Positions 4,858 to 7,015 of a DNA stretch of 7,015 nt are shown here, piece by piece. A program made the position numbers and the translations under genes. Source of the stretch: Pseudomonadota bacterium (GTDB taxonomy: Bacteria; Pseudomonadota; Gammaproteobacteria; Steroidobacterales; Steroidobacteraceae). The notes under the pieces were generated by a model. The model had not been told where the DNA came from. It searched no databases and was given only the letters and a program-made list of their open reading frames with translations. Location of the stretch: NCBI GenBank assembly GCA_003242275.1, contig QGUX01000194.1, positions 1 through 7,015 on the forward strand, in the 5' to 3' direction. Position 1 is the stretch's first letter, and each line of letters opens with the position of its first letter.

Positions 4858-6015
4858 ATGGCAATGCGCGGCCTTGCAGTGACGATCGCCGGCATCGTCA
4901 TGGCCGGCTGTGCCAGCACGGGCGCTGATGCGCCCGCCGATGCCCTCACCGCCGCGGTGGACCATGCCTGCGGCGCCCAGGTGGTGTTCCTGGGCGAGGA
5001 GCCCTCGCATGGCGGCGGCAGGACGCTCGAGGTCAAGGCCGACCTCGTCACCGAGCTGATGCAGCGCTGCGGTTTCACGCACGTGGCCTTCGAGGGCCAG
5101 ATCTACGACTTCATCGACCTCGAGGAGAAGCACGCCGCCGGCGCGGCGACGCGCGAGGCGCTGTACGACGCCATCGGCGGCCTCTGGTCGCGCGCCGCCC
5201 AGATCGATCCGCTGGTGAACCTGCTGCACAGCCTCGCGGCGGCCGGCGGCATCCGGCTCTCCGGCTTCGACATCAACGCCAATGGCGCCACGAGCTTCCA
5301 TGCGCAGAACCACCTGGCGGCCCGGCTGGTGCAACCGCTGCCCGAGGCGGCCAGGAAGCGTTGTGGGGAGGTCCTCGCCAGGCTTCTGGCCTGGAAGTTC
5401 ACGCCCGAGTATCCGAAGGATGCGGCATTCGACGCCGCGGCGCTGGAATGCGCCCGCGATGCCGAGCGCTCCGCCGCGGCCGGAGGCGCCGATGCCGTGC
5501 AGCTGCAGATGGCGCGAAGCTTCCGCGCCCTGCTCGAGATGAAGACCGCCGCCGACCGCGAACGCGCGATGGCGGAGAACCTGCGATGGCTGCTCTCGCG
5601 CCTGCCTGCCGGCACCAAGACCATCGTGTGGACGGCCAACACGCATGCCCTGCGCGCGCCGCTGGATGGATGGGAATCGATGGCCAGCCTGCTGGCCGCG
5701 CAGTTGGACGTGCCGATGAAATCCATCGCCATCGTCGCCGCCGGCGGGGCCCGCTCCGACGGCGCGGTGCGGATCGCGCCGATCAGCACCGCCGCGCCCG
5801 GCAGCCTGGAAGCGCAGGTATCCTCGTCGGCCGCGCCGCTCTCCTGGGCTTCCGGCAGCACGCTTCGCGGCGTGGGCGCCGCCCGGTCCCGCATCCTCGG
5901 CTACGCCGGCTACCGGGTGGCGCCGTGGCATGAACTGTTCGACGGCGTCCTCGTGGTCTCCGCCGAAGTGCCCCAGGTCTTCTCCAGGCCGGCGAAACCA
6001 TTGCAGGAGCCCTGA
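4858..6015 (+). CDS. Exported erythromycin-esterase-superfamily lipoprotein with atypical active site
   Basis: This encodes 385 residues. The start MAMRG gives a lipoprotein signal with lipobox MAGC and Cys18. Met3 (4864) is an equally possible start, and the ribosome site is weak, with AGG just before the ATG overlapping the upstream stop. The remainder follows the Ere (PF05139) plan: [12 protein letters not shown] (42-53), a helix ending in GFTHVAFEG (72-80), [10 protein letters not shown] (131-140), [12 protein letters not shown] (235-246), [12 protein letters not shown] (255-266) and a C-terminal PGSLEA...FDGVLVV section. EreA and EreB hydrolyse macrolide lactones with a His/Glu-rich site. 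Here Glu47 or Glu48, His51, Glu79 and His263 are kept. The family's usual first histidine in W-A-H-N-x-H is Ala260, and GE..H carries one extra residue. Most family members are not macrolide esterases, so resistance should not be assumed. It is the second gene of the operon, 5 nt after the VOC gene, with DUF2200 following 2 nt after its stop. Confidence 0.78.
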   Translation: MAMRGLAVTIAGIVMAGCASTGADAPADALTAAVDHACGAQVVFLGEEPSHGGGRTLEVKADLVTELMQRCGFTHVAFEGQIYDFIDLEEKHAAGAATREALYDAIGGLWSRAAQIDPLVNLLHSLAAAGGIRLSGFDINANGATSFHAQNHLAARLVQPLPEAARKRCGEVLARLLAWKFTPEYPKDAAFDAAALECARDAERSAAAGGADAVQLQMARSFRALLEMKTAADRERAMAENLRWLLSRLPAGTKTIVWTANTHALRAPLDGWESMASLLAAQLDVPMKSIAIVAAGGARSDGAVRIAPISTAAPGSLEAQVSSSAAPLSWASGSTLRGVGAARSRILGYAGYRVAPWHELFDGVLVVSAEVPQVFSRPAKPLQEP

Positions 6016-6017
6016 CC

Positions 6018-6374
6018 ATGGCCGGCCACCGCATCTTCCGCACGAAGTTTTCCGCGCTGTACCCGATGTACGTGCAGAAGGCGGAGCGCAAGCAGCGCAC
6101 GAAGGAAGAGGTCGACCAGGTCATCTGCTGGCTGACCGGCTACGACCGTGCCGGCCTCGCGCGGCAGATCGAGCGCGGCACGGACGTGGAAGCCTTCTTC
6201 GCGGAAGCGCCCGCGTACAACCCCGCGAGCGAACTGGTCACCGGCGTGGTCTGCGGCGTGCGCGTCGAGGACGTGGAGGATCCGCTGATGCGCCGGATCC
6301 GCCAGCTCGACAAGCTGATCGACGAACTGGCGAAGGGCCGCCCGATGGAAAAGATCCTGCGCAGGGCGGGATAG
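6018..6374 (+). CDS. DUF2200 family protein
   Basis: The 118 residues match DUF2200 along their whole length, which is the normal size. Hallmarks in order are [20 protein letters not shown] (1-20), [50 protein letters not shown] and [14 protein letters not shown], closing on MEKILR. The protein is soluble, has no signal peptide or membrane segment, and should be cytoplasmic. The family is widespread and highly conserved in bacteria but has no established function. Conserved charged blocks (KAE, RTK, RVED) hint at ligand or nucleic-acid contact, which is speculation. AGGAG (6005-6009) lies inside the end of the upstream gene, 8 nt before the ATG. With a 2-nt gap this indicates co-translation with the Ere-like gene. 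It is the last gene of the operon. Confidence 0.95.
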   Translation: MAGHRIFRTKFSALYPMYVQKAERKQRTKEEVDQVICWLTGYDRAGLARQIERGTDVEAFFAEAPAYNPASELVTGVVCGVRVEDVEDPLMRRIRQLDKLIDELAKGRPMEKILRRAG

Positions 6375-6384
6375 GACCGCGCTA

Positions 6385-6437
6385 CGGCGCCAGCGCCGGC
6401 GCAATGCGGCGGATCCCGACCCCGGGGATGCTCCCCG
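6385..6437 (+). terminator. Two short hairpins after the DUF2200 gene, weak terminator candidates
   Basis: CGGCG-CCAG-CGCCG (6385-6398) starts 10 nt after the DUF2200 stop. CGGGGA-TGC-TCCCCG (6423-6437) lies 24 nt further on. Neither is followed by a T-run. They sit where the operon should end and before the dehydrogenase's own promoter region, so a Rho-type or weak stop is possible. GC-rich DNA forms such stems easily. Confidence 0.25.
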
Positions 6438-6452
6438 TGCGCGCCCGCCCGA

Positions 6453-6496
6453 TCTTGCCACTGCGCGCGCCGCGGGCGCATCCTCCTGCGGCAAGA
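6453..6496. repeat. 7-bp inverted repeat upstream of the dehydrogenase gene
   Basis: TCTTGCC (6453-6459) and GGCAAGA (6490-6496) are perfect inverted copies 30 bp apart, and the right arm ends 15 nt before the ATG at 6512. The right arm is directly followed by the Shine-Dalgarno region. It could be a regulator's paired half-sites or chance. No clear promoter hexamers were found between them. Confidence 0.2.
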
Positions 6497-6511
6497 CGGG
6501 AGGGGTCCGCC

Positions 6512-7015
6512 ATGAAAGCCGCCGTGTTCCGCAAGCTGCGCGCGCCGCTGGAAGTCACCACGCTGCCCGATCCGGTGCCGGGGCCGAACGAGGTCGTGGT
6601 CGAGGTCTGCCGCTGCGGCATCTGCGGCAGCGACCTGCACATCACCGAGGATCCGATCTTCGGTGTGCCGGCGGGCACGGTGCTGGGCCACGAGTACTCC
6701 GGCCGCGTGGCCGCGGTGGGACGCGACGTGGATGCCGCGCGCGTGGGCGAGCATGTGGCGGTGTTCCCGGTGCATGGCTGCGGCCGCTGCGCCACCTGCC
6801 TGTCGGGCCTGCCGGCGTGGTGCCGGCAGATGCGCGTGGACGGCGGCGGCTACGGGCAGTACGCGCTGGTCGAGCAGCACCAGCTGGTGAAACTGCCGCG
6901 CACGCTGTCGCTGGCCGACGGTGCGCTGGTGGAACCCATGGCGGTGGGGCTGCAAGGGGGCGGGGCGGTGGCTTATACCCATCTGGCGCTGGCGAGGGTC
7001 CAGGTTGTGGTGATT
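6512..7015 (+). CDS. Zinc-dependent medium-chain dehydrogenase, N-terminal part (3' end cut and probably corrupted)
   Basis: The frame runs from ATG 6512 to the window edge, 168 codons of a family usually about 340-350 long. GGGAGGGG (6498-6505) gives a strong ribosome site. Visible features are the GroES-like catalytic domain of zinc alcohol/polyol dehydrogenases, CGICGSDLH with zinc ligand Cys38, GHEYSGRV with His60 and Glu61, and the structural zinc loop Cys90, Cys93, Cys96 and Cys104 in C-x2-C-x2-C-x7-C spacing. VEPMAVGL (140-147) carries the Glu seen in sorbitol/butanediol/threonine dehydrogenase relatives. The NAD(P)-binding domain lies beyond the window, so cofactor and substrate are unknown. 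From about residue 148 the sequence stops resembling the family, which normally continues LH....(A)...PG..V.V.GAG. Bases from 6966, and perhaps from 6954, look like adapter sequence. Trust the protein only to about residue 147. Confidence 0.9.
   Translation, partial: MKAAVFRKLRAPLEVTTLPDPVPGPNEVVVEVCRCGICGSDLHITEDPIFGVPAGTVLGHEYSGRVAAVGRDVDAARVGEHVAVFPVHGCGRCATCLSGLPAWCRQMRVDGGGYGQYALVEQHQLVKLPRTLSLADGALVEPMAVGLQGGGAVAYTHLALARVQVVVI
6966..7015 (+). other. Probable Nextera adapter read-through at the contig end (non-biological)
   Basis: Bases 6966-6984 match the reverse complement of the Tn5/Nextera mosaic end, CTGTCTCTTATACACATCT, at 15 of 19 positions, with 12 of 13 in the CTTATACACATCT part. 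Bases 6985-6998 match the adjoining read-1 adapter segment GACGCTGCCGACGA at 10 of 14. After an 8-base slot where the index belongs (6999-7006), 7007-7015 match GTGTAGATC at 6 of 9. All parts are in the right order with no gaps, and most mismatches are changes to G. The translation AVAYTHLAL mirrors the familiar adapter-derived peptide VSYTHLTL. I compared against the adapter sequence from memory. Confidence 0.8.

Noticed and set aside
4849..5931. A 360-codon minus-strand frame opposite the Ere-like gene
   Set aside because: Its composition is low-complexity R/G/A with no motif, and the + strand carries a clear protein family and operon structure.
4858..6015. Calling the Ere-like gene a macrolide resistance gene
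   Set aside because: The superfamily is broad, a key histidine position is Ala260, and the protein carries a lipoprotein signal; the evidence supports superfamily membership only.
6140..6982. A 280-codon minus-strand frame crossing DUF2200, the gap and the dehydrogenase
   Set aside because: It lies antisense to two firmly recognised genes and its start falls in the adapter-like tail.
6950..7015. A novel C-terminal extension or fusion in the dehydrogenase
   Set aside because: The unusual residues coincide with the adapter-like bases at the sequence edge and are better explained as an assembly artefact.
1..7015. A previously undescribed multi-gene defence or mobile system
   Set aside because: There is no nuclease, transposase, integrase, CRISPR-like array or toxin-antitoxin pair; all but one of the genes are recognisable housekeeping or accessory enzymes and lipoproteins.

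Overview
This window is a high-GC bacterial segment of ordinary chromosomal character, with strong GGAGG-type ribosome binding sites, G/C-ending codons and three lipoprotein signal peptides. The gene types (S-formylglutathione hydrolase, MAPEG protein, DUF2200, DUF4382 lipoprotein) fit a Pseudomonadota chromosome. A Xanthomonadales/Lysobacterales-like gammaproteobacterium is my best guess, but it is inferred from style and not from a marker gene. There are no RNA genes, transposases, CRISPR arrays or phage genes.

Layout: (1) 2-175, the + strand C-terminal end of an NTF2/SnoaL-like protein. (2) 228-962, - strand, an unrecognised cysteine-rich lipoprotein that converges on gene 1 across a strong GC hairpin. 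(3) 963-1203, a divergent intergenic region with three TGAAC repeats at exact 11-bp steps and, nearer the next gene, a 9-bp inverted repeat. (4) 1204-1599, + strand, a MAPEG-family membrane protein. (5) 1621-4115, - strand, a two-gene unit: fghA (S-formylglutathione hydrolase), then a DUF4382 lipoprotein whose GTG start overlaps the fghA stop by 4 bp. (6) 4116-4312, a divergent promoter region with a GCGCTAC-type -10 candidate facing each way. (7) 4313-6374, + strand, a tight three-gene operon: a VOC/glyoxalase-like protein, an erythromycin-esterase-superfamily lipoprotein and a DUF2200 protein, with gaps of 5 and 2 nt. (8) 6512 to the end, + strand, the N-terminal part of a zinc-dependent medium-chain dehydrogenase.

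Several genes have a detoxification flavour. FghA hydrolyses S-formylglutathione in formaldehyde oxidation, MAPEG proteins often handle glutathione conjugates, and the VOC protein has the same four metal-ligand residue types as human glyoxalase I. Whether they act together is inference only.

The most consequential observation is technical. The last 50 bases (6966-7015) look like a degraded, G-biased copy of the Illumina Nextera mosaic end and read-1 adapter, so the apparent C-terminal part of the last protein is probably not biological. I found no convincing new biological system. The best biological leads are the 11-bp-phased TGAAC array, the atypical active site of the exported Ere-like protein, and the orphan cysteine-rich lipoprotein.
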